Assembly: GCF_001552675.1 (NCBI RefSeq)
Contig: NZ_BCRQ01000022.1
Location: 1 to 40,166, forward strand
DNA: 40,166 bases
Source: Alicyclobacillus sendaiensis NBRC 100866
Lineage (GTDB): Bacteria > Bacillota > Bacilli > Alicyclobacillales > Alicyclobacillaceae
Reading direction: 5' to 3'
Shown: positions 31,975-40,166 of the stretch, one piece after another
Layout: each line of letters opens with the position of its first letter
Position numbering within the stretch: position 1 is the first letter of the stretch
The notes under the pieces: generated by a model
What the model was told of the DNA's origin: nothing
The model's database searches: none
Seen by the model: the letters and a program-made list of their open reading frames with translations, nothing else
Made by a program: the position numbers and the translations under genes

Positions 31975-33966
31975 TCACGACGCGTCCATGAGTTCCATGA
32001 TCATGTCCCGCAGTTCCGCCGCGCGCTCGAACTCCAGGGCCTTCGCGGCCGCCTTCATCTCCTGCTCCAGCTTGGCGATGAGCTCCTTGCGCTCGCGGCC
32101 CGACAGCTTTTGCGCCTTCTCCGCCACGGCCACGTAGTCCTCCGCCGACTCCGCCACCTTGGTGGATTCGATCACGTCTCGGACCGCCTTGCGGACGGTC
32201 TGCGGCGTGATGCCGTGTTCCCGGTTGTATGCGATTTGCTTTTGTCGCCTTCGTTCCGTCTCCTCGATGGCGATACGCATGGACTCGGTGATGGTGTCGG
32301 CGTACATGATCACCGTGCCGTTCGCGTTGCGCGCGGCGCGGCCGATGGTCTGAATGAGCGACGTGTGCGACCGGAGAAAGCCTTCCTTATCGGCATCCAG
32401 AATGGCGACGAGGGAGACCTCCGGCAGATCCAGCCCCTCTCGGAGGAGGTTGATCCCCACCAGGACGTCAAACACGCCGCGCCGGAGATCGCGCAAAATC
32501 ACCATGCGCTCGATGGTCTTGATGTCCGAGTGGAGGTAGCGCACCTTGATGCCGAGCTCCTTCAGATAATCGGTGAGGTCTTCGGCCATCTTCTTCGTCA
32601 GGGTGGTCACGAGAACCCGCTCGTCCCGCCGGATCCGCTCGCGGATCTCGCCGACGAGATCGTCAATCTGGCCTTTGACGGGCCGCACGTGGATCTCCGG
32701 ATCCACAAGCCCCGTCGGGCGGATGATTTGTTCGACAATGCGCTGCTGATGCCGTTGCTCGTACGGCCCGGGCGTGGCGCTGACATAGATGCACTGGCCG
32801 ACGGCCCGCTCGAACTCCTCGAACTTGAGCGGCCGGTTGTCCGCGGCCGAAGGCAGGCGGAACCCATGCTCGATGAGCGTCTGCTTGCGGCTGCGATCGC
32901 CGTTATACATGCCGCGCAACTGCGGAATGGTGACGTGCGACTCGTCGATGAACGTCAGAAAGCCCGGCGGAAAATAGTCGAGCAGTGTGTACGGAGGCTC
33001 ACCAGCTTCGCGGCCCTCCAGGTGCCGCGAATAGTTCTCGATCCCCGAACAAAATCCCATCTCGAGCATCATTTCGATGTCGTAGTTCGTCCGCTGCTCG
33101 AGCCGCTGCGCCTCAAGCAGTTTGCCCTGCGCACGCAGTTCCGCGAGCCGCTCCTCCAACTCGGCGCGGATCCGCTCGATGGCCCTCTCCAGCCGCTCGC
33201 GCGAGGTGACATAGTGCGACGCAGGAAACACGCTGAAGTGGGACCTTCGCGCGACCACCTCACCCGTCAGCACATTGATCTCCGAGATTCGGTCGATCTC
33301 GTCGCCGAACAGTTCGACGCGAATGGCATTCTCGTCGCGAGACGCCGGGAAAATCTCAACCACGTCGCCGCGCACTCTGAACGTGCCGCGCGTGAAGTTC
33401 ACGTCGTTGCGGGTGTATTGCATGTCGACCAGCTTGCGAAGCATCTGGTTTCGGTCCATCACCGCCCCGACCCGCAGCGACAGCACGTGGTGCCGATACT
33501 CTTCAGGGTTGCCGAGGCCGTAGATGGCGGATACGCTCGCGACCACCAGCACATCGTTCCGCTCCAGAATGGCCGCGGTGGCCGAGTGGCGTAGCTTGTC
33601 AATCTCCTCGTTAATTTTGGCGTCCTTCTCGATATACGTGTCCGTCGACGGGATGTACGCCTCCGGCTGATAGTAGTCGTAGTAGCTGACGAAATACTCC
33701 ACGGCGTTGTTGGGAAAGAACGCGCGAAACTCGGCCGCCAGTTGTGCGGCGAGTGTCTTGTTGTGCGCGATGACCAGCGTCGGGCGATTGACCTCCGCGA
33801 TGATGTTGGCCATCGTGAACGTCTTGCCCGATCCCGTCACGCCAAGCAGCGTCTGATGACGGAGGCCGCTGTACACCCCATCGACGAGCGCCTCAATAGC
33901 CTGAGGCTGATCGCCCTGAGGCTTCATGTCCGTCACAAGCTCAAACTTGCCAGGTAGCTGGGACAT
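31975..33966 (-). CDS. uvrB: Excinuclease ABC subunit B
   Basis: Encodes 663 residues, full length. UvrB receives damaged DNA from UvrA and recruits UvrC. Walker A is GVTGSGKT (about 42-49), the beta-hairpin region reads [12 protein letters not shown], the DEAD-like box is FIDESHV, and motif VI is QTIGRAARN. The C-terminal UVR domain ([20 protein letters not shown]) that contacts UvrC is present. The ATG at 33966 has GGAGGAGGG upstream. It heads uvrB-uvrA-hprK and has a promoter and a LexA-like operator in its leader. Confidence 0.99.
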   Translation of the reverse strand: MSQLPGKFELVTDMKPQGDQPQAIEALVDGVYSGLRHQTLLGVTGSGKTFTMANIIAEVNRPTLVIAHNKTLAAQLAAEFRAFFPNNAVEYFVSYYDYYQPEAYIPSTDTYIEKDAKINEEIDKLRHSATAAILERNDVLVVASVSAIYGLGNPEEYRHHVLSLRVGAVMDRNQMLRKLVDMQYTRNDVNFTRGTFRVRGDVVEIFPASRDENAIRVELFGDEIDRISEINVLTGEVVARRSHFSVFPASHYVTSRERLERAIERIRAELEERLAELRAQGKLLEAQRLEQRTNYDIEMMLEMGFCSGIENYSRHLEGREAGEPPYTLLDYFPPGFLTFIDESHVTIPQLRGMYNGDRSRKQTLIEHGFRLPSAADNRPLKFEEFERAVGQCIYVSATPGPYEQRHQQRIVEQIIRPTGLVDPEIHVRPVKGQIDDLVGEIRERIRRDERVLVTTLTKKMAEDLTDYLKELGIKVRYLHSDIKTIERMVILRDLRRGVFDVLVGINLLREGLDLPEVSLVAILDADKEGFLRSHTSLIQTIGRAARNANGTVIMYADTITESMRIAIEETERRRQKQIAYNREHGITPQTVRKAVRDVIESTKVAESAEDYVAVAEKAQKLSGRERKELIAKLEQEMKAAAKALEFERAAELRDMIMELMDAS

Positions 33967-34042
33967 GCCTCGCCCTCCTCCTTCGTTGGCTTCCTGCGGA
34001 CCGGGATGGACACACCTGCACTCTATCACACCAAACGAGAAA

Positions 34043-34062
34043 AAGGGAACACACGTTCCCTT
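34043..34062 (-). promoter_or_regulatory. LexA/DinR-like SOS box in the uvrB leader
   Basis: The core GAAC-N4-GTTC (34047-34058) matches the central part of the Bacillus LexA box CGAAC-N4-GTTCG, inside a longer inverted repeat AAGGGAAC / GTTCCCTT (34043-34050, 34055-34062). It lies about 80 bases ahead of uvrB, a known SOS gene. The repeat is followed on the minus strand by TTTTTC, so it could also fold as a weak terminator or attenuator in the RNA. Confidence 0.65.
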
Positions 34063-34098
34063 CAACCTGCGATGCCAGCCAGCCGAGATCACTCGTTC

Positions 34099-34128
34099 AT
34101 TATAAAAAAACGGAAGCCGCGGTTGCAA
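34099..34128 (-). promoter_or_regulatory. Candidate uvrB promoter
   Basis: TTGCAA (34123-34128) and TATAAT (34099-34104) on the minus strand are 18 bases apart. Transcription would start near 34092, and the LexA-like box would then lie about 30 to 50 bases downstream of the start. Confidence 0.6.
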
Positions 34129-34248
34129 AGCGGACGCGGGTTCGTATTCCTCGCCCGCGGTACTCGCCCCATTCACGCAGGCGCCCGATCCGAAACCGTG
34201 GAACGCCGAGAAGGCGGAACGCCCGTATCCACCGCTTCGCCGCTGCCG

Positions 34249-35064
34249 TCAACTCGTTGGAAGTGCGGGAGCGGTGCCCGGCGCGTAGATCTTGCGCAGG
34301 ATGACGATGTTCACGCGGCGATTGGCCTGGCGCCCTGCCGGCGTGGCGTTTGACGCCACGGGGTGATACTGGCCGTAGCCCATGCCCGCCAGCCGCGTGG
34401 GGTTGATGCCGTGATCGGCCAGAAAGCGCACCACGCTCATGGCGCGTGCCGCAGAAAGCTCCCAGTTGGACGGGTAGATGGGCGTGTTGATGGGCTGTGT
34501 GTCCGTGTACCCTTCGACGACGATGTCGTTCGAGATCTGTTTGAAAAACGGGATCAGCCCTTCGATGATGGCCTTGGCCTTTGGCAAAAGGACGGCTTGG
34601 CCCGTATTGAACAGCGCCACATCTCGCATCGTGATCTGCACGCCGCGCGCCTCGTCGACCACTTGGACTTCGCCCGTCAGATGATGGTTCGCGATATATT
34701 GCTGGATCTCTCGATACAACAAGTCGAGTTGCTTCGCATCTGTGAGGTCCTCGTTCGACTGCTGGTTCTGCGTCGTCGCGTTGGTCGGATTATTTGGGTT
34801 CTGCAAGTTGTCGGGGAACTGCTGGCCATTGTTCTGATCGCCGCTTTCCAAGAGCGCCGTCGTGCCCATGTTGAGGGGGATCTGCCGGCCCGGGTGGAGG
34901 GCCTGATACAGCGATTCGGCCAGGGTCGCGAAGCGCGTCTTGTCAATGGTCGACATGGCGAACATCACGACGAAAAACACGAGCAAAAGCGTGATGAGAT
35001 CGGAGTACGTCACCAGCCAACGCTCATGGTTCTGCTTACGCTTAGGCTTCTTGCGCCGCTCCAC
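34249..35064 (-). CDS. motB: Flagellar stator protein MotB
   Basis: Encodes 271 residues. One N-terminal helix (about 17-38) carries the proton- or ion-binding aspartate D22 in TYSDLITLLLVFFVV. A Gln/Asn-rich linker (about 76-105) follows, then an OmpA-like peptidoglycan-binding domain with VEGYTDTQP and LSAARAMSVVRFL, ending in GRQANRRVNIVIL. With MotA it forms the stator that drives flagellar rotation. The start is GTG at 35064, 23 bases inside motA, with GGGGGT upstream. Sequence alone does not settle whether the coupling ion is proton or sodium. No other flagellar gene is in the window. Confidence 0.95.
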   Translation of the reverse strand: MERRKKPKRKQNHERWLVTYSDLITLLLVFFVVMFAMSTIDKTRFATLAESLYQALHPGRQIPLNMGTTALLESGDQNNGQQFPDNLQNPNNPTNATTQNQQSNEDLTDAKQLDLLYREIQQYIANHHLTGEVQVVDEARGVQITMRDVALFNTGQAVLLPKAKAIIEGLIPFFKQISNDIVVEGYTDTQPINTPIYPSNWELSAARAMSVVRFLADHGINPTRLAGMGYGQYHPVASNATPAGRQANRRVNIVILRKIYAPGTAPALPTS

Positions 35065-35839
35065 TCCGGACCCCCGCCTTCTTCTCCACGCGATCCGACG
35101 CCGCCAGGAACGACAGCAACTTTTGCCTCAACACGTTCGGGTTCTCGCCAGCCTGAATCGACAGGATGCCTTCGAGCGTCATCTCCCGCTCGAGCATCTC
35201 CTCCTGCGATCGCGCCCGCAGCTTGTTCGCGACCGGAAGCCAAAAGATGTTGGCGCTCGCGACGCCGTAGAGCGTCGCAATGAACGCGGTTGCGATCTCG
35301 GGGCCGAGCGAACTCACGTCGCTCAGACTGCCGAGCACGTGCACGAGCCCCATCACCGTGCCGATGATGCCCATGGTCGGTGCGAATCCGCCGGCGGCTT
35401 CGAACATGGTAATTCCGACCTCGTGCCGCTCCTCGATGTGCGCGAGCTCGGTCTGCAACATGTCCTTGACCAGTTCCGGGTCGATCCCGTCCACAATCAG
35501 CCGCACGCCGTTGCGCATAAAGGCGTCGTCGAACGAATTGACGTGGTCTTCGAGCGCCAAGATACCCTCCCGGCGGGCCATGACGGCGAGATCGACCAAT
35601 TGGTCGATCTGCGCACGCGGATCTCGCTTGGGCGCGAAGAAGGCAATCCGCAGGTACTTCGGCAGCGAGAGGAAGACCTTCAGAGGGCTGGACAACATCG
35701 TCGCGCCAAGGGTGCCGCCGAACACAATCATCATGGCGGAAGGCTGAATCAGCGCGGCGATGTTTCCCTTGTCAAGGATGTAGCCCCCGAGCAGGCCGCC
35801 AATGCCGAGGAGCAGCCCGAATACCGTGGCAAAATCCAT
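35042..35839 (-). CDS. motA: Flagellar stator protein MotA (MotA/MotP family)
   Basis: Encodes 265 residues with four membrane helices. The first pair includes GLLLGIGGLLGGYIL and MMIVFGGTLGATM; a cytoplasmic loop of about 100 residues carries ARREGILALEDHV and MEERH-like HIEERHEVG; the last pair includes GFAPTMGIIGTVMGLVHVL and FIATLYGVASANIFWLPVA. The protein shares features of both B. subtilis MotA and MotP. The start at 35839 has GAAGGAGG. It follows minJ by 17 bases, so the stator genes may be read from the ftsE promoter as well. Confidence 0.95.
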   Translation of the reverse strand: MDFATVFGLLLGIGGLLGGYILDKGNIAALIQPSAMMIVFGGTLGATMLSSPLKVFLSLPKYLRIAFFAPKRDPRAQIDQLVDLAVMARREGILALEDHVNSFDDAFMRNGVRLIVDGIDPELVKDMLQTELAHIEERHEVGITMFEAAGGFAPTMGIIGTVMGLVHVLGSLSDVSSLGPEIATAFIATLYGVASANIFWLPVANKLRARSQEEMLEREMTLEGILSIQAGENPNVLRQKLLSFLAASDRVEKKAGVRSGAAQEA

Positions 35840-35856
35840 GCGAGCGCCTCCTTCTA

Positions 35857-37146
35857 CTACGAGCGAGATGTGTCATCGCGCACCGCGCCGCCGGGTACGC
35901 GCAGGTACAGCGTCTCGAGAAATCCGAACGGCCGCTTCAGCCGAAGCACAGGCTCTTCCCCGGGCAGGACGAAGATGAGACCGAGCGTGTGCCGCTCGCC
36001 TTCGTACACAGGACTCGATACGAGCCGGGGCTCGCCGCGGCGATCCGTGATCTGAAAACGCGCATACGCGGGACTTTGCTCCAGCGCGAAGTGGAAGTCG
36101 TACTCCGTATGGACGGGCGCCTGATTCACGTGCGTGATGAGCTCTCCCGGCCGGATGCCAAGTCGCTCGGCGAGCGATCCCCGGATCACGTACAGCACGC
36201 GAAGCCCCTGGCTGTCAGGGGCAAATTGAGGCTCCAGAGCTCGATCCATGCGCCGGATGACCACTCGGAAGAGCTCCGTCAGGACGATGGCTGCGACGGC
36301 CGCAAAGAGCACGGCCTTGGGTTGCCAGAGGTACGCGCCCGCAAAGCCCGCGGCGAAAATCAGCCCGCGAAGGACGTCGAACGCGCGCAGGTGGTTGAGC
36401 GCGCGCTCGATAGGCAGCGAGGTCAAGAGCGCGTGCCAGCCGAGCGCGAGCGGCACCGCAAACCACGCAACCGGTTGCCCGGAAGCCACGTGCCAAGGGT
36501 GCCAGCCAGAGCCAAACACCATCTGCGCGTGCGTGAACGGCGTGATCCACACCGCCACCGGAACGACATAGCCAAACTGGAGTTTCATCGCACCCATCCG
36601 GCGGCCTCGTCGAGAGGTGACGAGCGCCGGCAGGATGGCATCGCGCGTGCCCCACAGGCCGAGCACGGCTTCACACAGCGCAGCAGCCGCTGCAATCGCC
36701 ATCCAGTTCGCCTGCGGCATGTCCACGATGGCCCGCCAAACCGGCAGAACGGATGGAGGCACAGCACCTGTGTACGCGCGCGCAAGCGAGGACAGCAGGA
36801 CGGAGACCGAGATGGCGATGGGCGCCGCAGCCATCCGTGATCGGATCACGCCGAGCAAAATCGACACGGCGAACACGTACAGCGCGGACGAGATCGTCAC
36901 GTGGGCCCCGACCGCAAGCAGTGCAAAGCTCGCCGCGAGCCCCACCACGACCGCCCTGCCGTAGCGGAGAAGGAGCGTCTTGCCGATTCGCGTGACACGC
37001 ACGCCGAACCAAACGCGCTCTCGGCGCACATTTCTCACCAGGTCCCATACGACGAAGCCTGTCACCACGTAGTGATACGGGTTCAGCACGAAGCTCAGGA
37101 GCAACAGGCCAACGAGCGCCCACCAGCCATTCGCCGTCACATGCAT
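35857..37146 (-). CDS. minJ: MinJ-like division site protein (membrane + PDZ)
   Basis: Encodes 429 residues. Eight or so membrane helices fill residues 8-295, followed by a C-terminal PDZ domain (about 310-385) with LYVIRGSLAERLGIRPGEL and then ITHVNQAPVH. MinJ bridges DivIVA and the MinCD division inhibitor at the cell poles in Bacillus. The family call rests on this layout and on the position next to ftsE-ftsX, where minJ also lies in B. subtilis (with ctpB between, absent here). The start at 37146 has AAAGGG ten bases upstream. A generic PDZ membrane protein cannot be excluded. Confidence 0.85.
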   Translation of the reverse strand: MHVTANGWWALVGLLLLSFVLNPYHYVVTGFVVWDLVRNVRRERVWFGVRVTRIGKTLLLRYGRAVVVGLAASFALLAVGAHVTISSALYVFAVSILLGVIRSRMAAAPIAISVSVLLSSLARAYTGAVPPSVLPVWRAIVDMPQANWMAIAAAAALCEAVLGLWGTRDAILPALVTSRRGRRMGAMKLQFGYVVPVAVWITPFTHAQMVFGSGWHPWHVASGQPVAWFAVPLALGWHALLTSLPIERALNHLRAFDVLRGLIFAAGFAGAYLWQPKAVLFAAVAAIVLTELFRVVIRRMDRALEPQFAPDSQGLRVLYVIRGSLAERLGIRPGELITHVNQAPVHTEYDFHFALEQSPAYARFQITDRRGEPRLVSSPVYEGERHTLGLIFVLPGEEPVLRLKRPFGFLETLYLRVPGGAVRDDTSRS

Positions 37147-37186
37147 GCAAGCGTATCCCTTTCCCTAACCCGCGGTGAAAGCCATG

Positions 37187-38077
37187 CTAGACGCGGAGAA
37201 AGCGCCGGACGGTGATGACGCCTCCCCACATGCCGATCAAAAGTCCCATGGTGATCAGAATCACCGCGAGCTTGACCTCGATCTGACTCGCCTGGACGAG
37301 TGGAAATGCCAGCCCACTGAACACGCCCTTCGCCTTCACGTAGAGCGATCGGTAACCATACACGAGAAGGGCCACCGGGATCACGCTGCCAATGAGCCCG
37401 ATGATCATGCCCTCAATGATGAACGGCCAGCGGATGAACCAGTTGGTCGCACCGACCAGTTTCATGATCTCGATCTCTCTGCGGCGGTGAAAAATGGTCA
37501 TTCGGATGGTGTTCGAGATGAGGAACATCGACGTGATGACGAGCCCCACCACAAACACGATGCCGATGTCCCTCACGACGGCCAACGTGCGAAAGATGCT
37601 GGACGCCAGCTTGTGCGGATCGCGCACGGCCGCGACCCCCGGGATCTCGCTCACTTCTTTCGCCAGCCGGTCAATCTGATGCGGGTCCTGCGGCTTCACC
37701 ACAATCTGAATGGGCAGCGGGTTTTGTTTGAAGGCGTTCAGCACGTCGCTCAATTCCTGGCCCAACTCTCGTTTCATCTGCTGAAGCCCTTCGTTCTTGG
37801 AGATCACCTGCACGGACGCGACGCCCGGCAACGCGCGGATCTCCTGCGCCACTTGCTCACCCTGCTTCTCCGATGCGTTCACGTTCAAGAAGGCACTAAA
37901 CTCGAGTTGCCCCGTGACGCTGTTCGACATTTGTTGCACATTGAACGTCAGAATCAGGGAAAAGCCGAGCACCGCAAGGGTCACTATCACGGCGCTCAAC
38001 GCCGCAAACGACATCCACCCGTTACGTACGACGTTCTTGCACCCTTCACGCACGTGCCGCAGCCATCTAGTCATCAT
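37187..38077 (-). CDS. ftsX: Cell division protein FtsX
   Basis: Encodes 296 residues. An N-terminal helix (about 19-44) leads to an outer domain of about 120 residues, then three helices (about 170-193, 224-247, 262-286), the standard FtsX layout. FtsX is the membrane partner of FtsE and in Bacillus activates the cell wall hydrolase CwlO. The ATG at 38077 lies 11 bases inside ftsE, so the two are coupled. A second ATG follows at 38074. AAAGGG stands 11 bases upstream. MinJ follows after 40 bases. Confidence 0.96.
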   Translation of the reverse strand: MMTRWLRHVREGCKNVVRNGWMSFAALSAVIVTLAVLGFSLILTFNVQQMSNSVTGQLEFSAFLNVNASEKQGEQVAQEIRALPGVASVQVISKNEGLQQMKRELGQELSDVLNAFKQNPLPIQIVVKPQDPHQIDRLAKEVSEIPGVAAVRDPHKLASSIFRTLAVVRDIGIVFVVGLVITSMFLISNTIRMTIFHRRREIEIMKLVGATNWFIRWPFIIEGMIIGLIGSVIPVALLVYGYRSLYVKAKGVFSGLAFPLVQASQIEVKLAVILITMGLLIGMWGGVITVRRFLRV

Positions 38078-38753
38078 AGCCGTAATACCCTTTCTCCTCG
38101 TCTCGCACGATCACGCCATTCTCAATCGCGATAACGCGCTTGCGCATCGTGTTGACAATCTCCCGGTTGTGTGTCGCCATCACGATGGTCGTGCCGAGAT
38201 CGTTGATCCGCTGAAAAAGGCGCATCACGTCCCATGACGTCTCTGGGTCCAGATTTCCCGTCGGCTCGTCCGCAATGACCACGGCCGGGTTGTTCGCGAG
38301 CGACCTTGCGACGGCAACGCGCTGCTGCTCGCCGCCCGACAACTGATGCGGATACATGTTCATCTTATCTTCCAAACCCACTTGTTCAAGAACTTCTCGA
38401 ACCCGCTTGCGAATGTACTTCGGTGGCGCTCCGATGACCTCGAGCGCAAACGCAACGTTCTCCGCCGCTGTCAGTTTGGGCAGCAACTTGAAGTCCTGAA
38501 AGACCACGCCGATGGTCCGGCGCAGAAAGGGGATTTTGCGATCCTTCAACTTTTCGATGTTGAATCCATTGATGAAGATGTGCCCGCGCGTCGGTCGCTC
38601 CTCGCGGTACATCAACTTGATGAAGGTCGACTTTCCGGCTCCGCTCGGGCCGACGATGTACACGAACTCGCCCTTTTGAATGCGGACCGAAATGCCATTC
38701 AGGGCCTGGGTCCCGTTGGGATACTCCTTCCAGACGTCCTGCATTTCAATCAC
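38067..38753 (-). CDS. ftsE: Cell division ATP-binding protein FtsE
   Basis: Encodes 228 residues. It is a complete ABC ATPase: Walker A GPSGAGKST (about 35-43), Q-loop VVFQDFKLLP, signature LSGGEQQRVAVARSL, Walker B VVIADEPTGNLD and switch histidine ATHNRE. With FtsX it transmits ATP hydrolysis to wall hydrolases outside the membrane. The start is GTG at 38753 with GAGGGGT about 13 bases upstream, a long spacing, so initiation may be weak. It heads the ftsE-ftsX-minJ-motA-motB run. The 181 bases upstream show no convincing promoter or terminator. Confidence 0.97.
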   Translation of the reverse strand: MIEMQDVWKEYPNGTQALNGISVRIQKGEFVYIVGPSGAGKSTFIKLMYREERPTRGHIFINGFNIEKLKDRKIPFLRRTIGVVFQDFKLLPKLTAAENVAFALEVIGAPPKYIRKRVREVLEQVGLEDKMNMYPHQLSGGEQQRVAVARSLANNPAVVIADEPTGNLDPETSWDVMRLFQRINDLGTTIVMATHNREIVNTMRKRVIAIENGVIVRDEEKGYYGYDD

Positions 38754-38934
38754 TGTGTGGATCTACCCCTCATCCCATGATGTAGTGTGACCATGTTCTT
38801 CTCTCTTGTCTGTCCAACAAGCGTGAACATCTTGCCCCGCGGCACATTCGACCCCCACGACACACGCTGACCCACTTCGACACCGAGCCCCAAAAATCCT
38901 GTTGGCAAATGGTGTCCAATGTTCGAACGCGACT

Positions 38935-40068
38935 TCAGAGCTTGCGCAGGTCAACCGTCCAAGTGGCTGTCGAAAACCGACGTACGGCGTCGAGATCGAC
39001 CCAATCCGCCACGCCGGCGCACTGCGGGACCGTGATCATGCCTGGTTCGGCGAAGACAATGGGGGCCTTGAGCACGTCCTGTTCGAAGTATCGATCGCTC
39101 GGGCCGAGATCGGTCGCGTACCGCATCACAGGCAAGGAAGCGACAATGAGCCCGTGCACACGGCCAACGCCCGTCTCGTACATTCCCCCGACCCAAGCGG
39201 ACATCCCGGCTTCACGAGCCAGGTGTAGGACATCCAACGTCGCCTGAAACCCACCTAGCCGTCCAGGCTTCACGTTCAACACGCGGGCCGCGCCGAGCCG
39301 AGCCGCGAGCTTCAGCTCTCGCACCGTCCGAATACTTTCGTCCAGGCAAATGGGGGTTCTGAGCGCCCCTTGGAGATCGGCCAAATCAAGCCAGTCGCCT
39401 TCTGGAATCGGCTGCTCGATAAACTGGAGCTGGTATGCGTCGAGCTGTTGCAGCGCGGAGGCGTCTTCTCGGCGATAACTCCCATTGGCATCGGCCGCAA
39501 GAGCAAGGTCCGGGTAACGCCGGCGGATCGCCTCGATAGCTGCGCGATCCCGCCCCGGCGCAATCTTCAGTTTCACCCTGCGAAATCCCTGCTCCACCGC
39601 CTTGTCCACGGACCGAATCAGGGCATCCAGCGATTCGGACAAACCGATAGTCGCGCCGACTTCCACCCGATCACGGTCGCCTCCGAGCAGCGTGGTCAAG
39701 GGCTGACCCGTCCTCGCCGCGTACCAATCCCACATCGCCATTTCCAGCGCAGCCTTGCTCATGAAATTTCCGCGCACGTCGTGAAAGGCGGCGCCGACAC
39801 TCCTCGGATCTGCCCCCGTCGCTTGACTCCGAAGCCATTTCGCCAATCTTGGCACGAGATGCTGGACGAGCATGGCCCAGGCGGTGTCCGTGCACTCCTC
39901 TGTGTACGTCGGTTCCGCGAGCGCCACACATTCGGCCCAACCTTCAGCCCCTTCCTCATCGATCATCCGCACGAGGATCGCCTGTTTCTCGCGAATGGGG
40001 CCATGAGCCGTCTCCATGGGAAACTTGAGCGGCAGAGAGAGGCGGTGTAGCGCGCAAACTTGAATCAT
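38935..40068 (-). CDS. menC: o-Succinylbenzoate synthase / N-succinylamino acid racemase (enolase superfamily)
   Basis: Encodes 377 residues of the muconate-lactonising subgroup. Catalytic lysines are K168 (RVKLKIAPG, second K of KxK) and K267 (LNVKPGRLGG); metal ligands are D193 (DANGSY), E218 (IEQP) and D243 (CLDES). All are present. Such enzymes make o-succinylbenzoate for menaquinone, racemise N-succinylamino acids, or both; the C-terminal GGMYETGVGRVHG fits the OSBS/NSAR group better than dipeptide epimerases. No other men gene is in the window, so the physiological role is open. The start at 40068 has AGGGG about eight bases upstream and a good promoter further up. Confidence 0.8.
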   Translation of the reverse strand: MIQVCALHRLSLPLKFPMETAHGPIREKQAILVRMIDEEGAEGWAECVALAEPTYTEECTDTAWAMLVQHLVPRLAKWLRSQATGADPRSVGAAFHDVRGNFMSKAALEMAMWDWYAARTGQPLTTLLGGDRDRVEVGATIGLSESLDALIRSVDKAVEQGFRRVKLKIAPGRDRAAIEAIRRRYPDLALAADANGSYRREDASALQQLDAYQLQFIEQPIPEGDWLDLADLQGALRTPICLDESIRTVRELKLAARLGAARVLNVKPGRLGGFQATLDVLHLAREAGMSAWVGGMYETGVGRVHGLIVASLPVMRYATDLGPSDRYFEQDVLKAPIVFAEPGMITVPQCAGVADWVDLDAVRRFSTATWTVDLRKL

Positions 40069-40120
40069 GCGGAAACCCCTCTCGCCTCAAGGAGTAGAAA
40101 CATGTTCGAGTCATTTCAGA

Positions 40121-40149
40121 GGTATATCGCAATACCGCAAATGTTGCAA
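40121..40149 (-). promoter_or_regulatory. menC promoter
   Basis: TTGCAA (40144-40149) and TATACC (40121-40126) on the minus strand are 17 bases apart, a good sigma-A layout with two mismatches in each box. The leader would be about 45 bases. The last bases of the window read CCTTTTTCTCGTG on the minus strand, like the tail of a terminator whose stem lies beyond the edge. Confidence 0.55.
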
Positions 40150-40166
40150 GCCACACGAGAAAAAGG

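Noticed and set aside
30592-33594. A 1000-codon open frame on the plus strand opposite uvrA and uvrB
   Set aside because: It runs antisense through two full-length, motif-complete genes, is rich in Arg, His, Asp and Leu without any family motif, and is what high GC at third codon positions produces. Similar long shadows occur opposite the nucleotidase (4583-6904), mrfA (8156-10183), leuS (15123-16844) and hprK/uvrA (28903-30576).
34006-34353. A 115-codon plus-strand frame between uvrB and motB
   Set aside because: It crosses the uvrB promoter and operator and the motB coding end, with low-complexity content and no ribosome site.
38750-38830. A 26-codon ORF on the minus strand whose stop overlaps the ftsE GTG start
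   Set aside because: The ribosome site is poor and such overlaps arise often by chance. It is noted because ftsE itself has a poorly spaced ribosome site and could use translational coupling.
38763-38954. A 63-codon frame between menC and ftsE
   Set aside because: It starts inside menC, has no ribosome site and no coherent hydrophobic or domain pattern.

Overview
The window looks like chromosomal core DNA of a GC-rich, spore-forming, motile Bacillota bacterium. An Alicyclobacillus-type organism is the best guess. This is inferred from spore germination, forespore and sporulation genes (GerA/GerB pair, RsfA, YtvI), from Bacillus-like gene order (mrfA-mrfB, yvcI-rapZ-glmR-whiA-crh, uvrB-uvrA-hprK, ftsE-ftsX-minJ) and from high GC. 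I see no tRNA, rRNA, insertion sequence, phage gene or CRISPR array. 34 of the 37 main genes lie on the minus strand, which suggests one replication arm with leading-strand bias. Only rsfA, a small YrzQ-like gene and argS are on the plus strand.

Layout, in minus-strand transcription order where relevant. (1) 10171 down to 65: mrfA-mrfB (mitomycin-type DNA repair), yktB, a YunD-like 5'-nucleotidase, nth, ypmS, then a germinant-receptor block gerA-gerB plus a 57-residue two-helix membrane protein that resembles a receptor D subunit. (2) 10339-13369: forespore regulator rsfA (+), a DUF402 protein, ytvI, a small membrane protein, and an unrecognised Rossmann-like protein. That last gene sits behind a near-perfect catabolite-responsive element (cre) and a 13-codon leader ORF. 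(3) 13501-18650: a FadR-type GntR regulator, leuS, a BI-1/YetJ channel gene and mutY. (4) 18752-26134: a small YrzQ-like gene (+), a second DUF402 protein, an unknown membrane protein, then crh, whiA, glmR (yvcK), rapZ, a NUDIX gene and a TPR protein like YvcD. (5) 26320-28020: argS (+). (6) 33966 down to 28105: uvrB-uvrA-hprK, with a LexA-like operator ahead of uvrB. (7) 38753 down to 34249: ftsE-ftsX-minJ-motA-motB. (8) 40068-38935: menC-type enolase-superfamily gene.

Three themes link the genes. Carbon catabolite control is represented by HprK, a Crh-like protein that has lost the PTS histidine, RapZ/GlmR and a cre site. DNA repair is represented by UvrA/UvrB, MrfA/MrfB, Nth and MutY. Division and envelope functions are represented by FtsEX, MinJ, WhiA, GlmR and the MotAB stator. 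Most genes are ordinary conserved core genes. I did not find a clearly new multi-gene system. The best candidates for new biology are the cre/leader-ORF/Rossmann locus next to the GntR gene, the membrane-anchored form of GlmR, the Phe-substituted Crh, and the operator-hairpin in the uvrB leader.
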